6,114 nt of DNA, taken from NCBI GenBank assembly GCA_007120565.1, contig SKNK01000013.1, positions 1-6,114 on the forward strand, given 5' to 3'. The notes beneath the pieces were generated by a model. It saw nothing but the letters and a program-made list of their open reading frames with translations. It had not been told where the DNA came from and made no database searches. Source of the stretch: Nitriliruptoraceae bacterium (GTDB lineage: Bacteria > Actinomycetota > Nitriliruptoria > Nitriliruptorales > Nitriliruptoraceae). A program made the translations under genes and the position numbers. Below, in pieces: positions 6,083-6,114 of the stretch (the stretch's first letter is position 1; every line of letters begins with the position of its first letter).

Positions 6083-6114
6083 GTTATTGCACAACGAGTA
6101 TCCCGCGGGCTCGA

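Noticed and set aside
1..6114. CRISPR arrays, insertion sequences, tRNA or rRNA genes
   Set aside because: I saw no regularly spaced repeats, transposase-like frames, terminal inverted repeats or tRNA-like folds on either strand.

Overview
The window looks like chromosome of a high-GC bacterium, most likely an actinobacterium. By eye it is about two-thirds G+C, codons favour G/C in the third position, GTG and possibly TTG serve as starts, and there is a soluble bacterial class I-type cytochrome P450. The lineage cannot be fixed further from the sequence alone. All four supported genes lie on the minus strand, so transcription runs from the right edge to the left. The long plus-strand and other-frame open frames are shadows caused by GC-rich third positions.

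Layout in transcription order: (1) about 130 bases of leader at the right end with a candidate promoter (TTGACG, 17 bases, GACTAT) and a strong GAGGAG ribosome binding site. (2) A complete cytochrome P450 of about 398 residues with a normal heme-cysteine loop and ExxR motif, but no acid-alcohol pair in the I helix. (3) An 83-base gap with a GC-rich dyad. (4) A complete RimK-type ATP-grasp ligase (ribosomal protein S6 glutamate ligase family) carrying an extra TrkA_C/RCK_C regulatory domain and a basic then acidic tail at its C terminus. (5) A 150-base gap with nothing convincing beyond a ribosome binding site. (6) A 584- to 611-residue helical, HEAT-like protein of unknown function, whose start is anomalous. 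(7) Overlapping it by one base (TGATG), an HD-GYP domain protein that runs off the left edge.

The last two genes are translationally coupled, and both begin with the same kind of roughly 110-residue N-terminal domain containing an LYP motif, so their products probably work together. HD-GYP proteins are typically cyclic-dinucleotide phosphodiesterases. RimK in Pseudomonas is known to be encoded with, and controlled by, a cyclic-di-GMP phosphodiesterase (RimA). The arrangement here (RimK fused to a ligand-binding RCK_C domain, a HEAT-like partner, and an HD-GYP protein) could be an independently assembled version of second-messenger-controlled ribosome or protein glutamylation. That is inference. 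The P450 may be co-transcribed, but nothing seen links its chemistry to the other genes.
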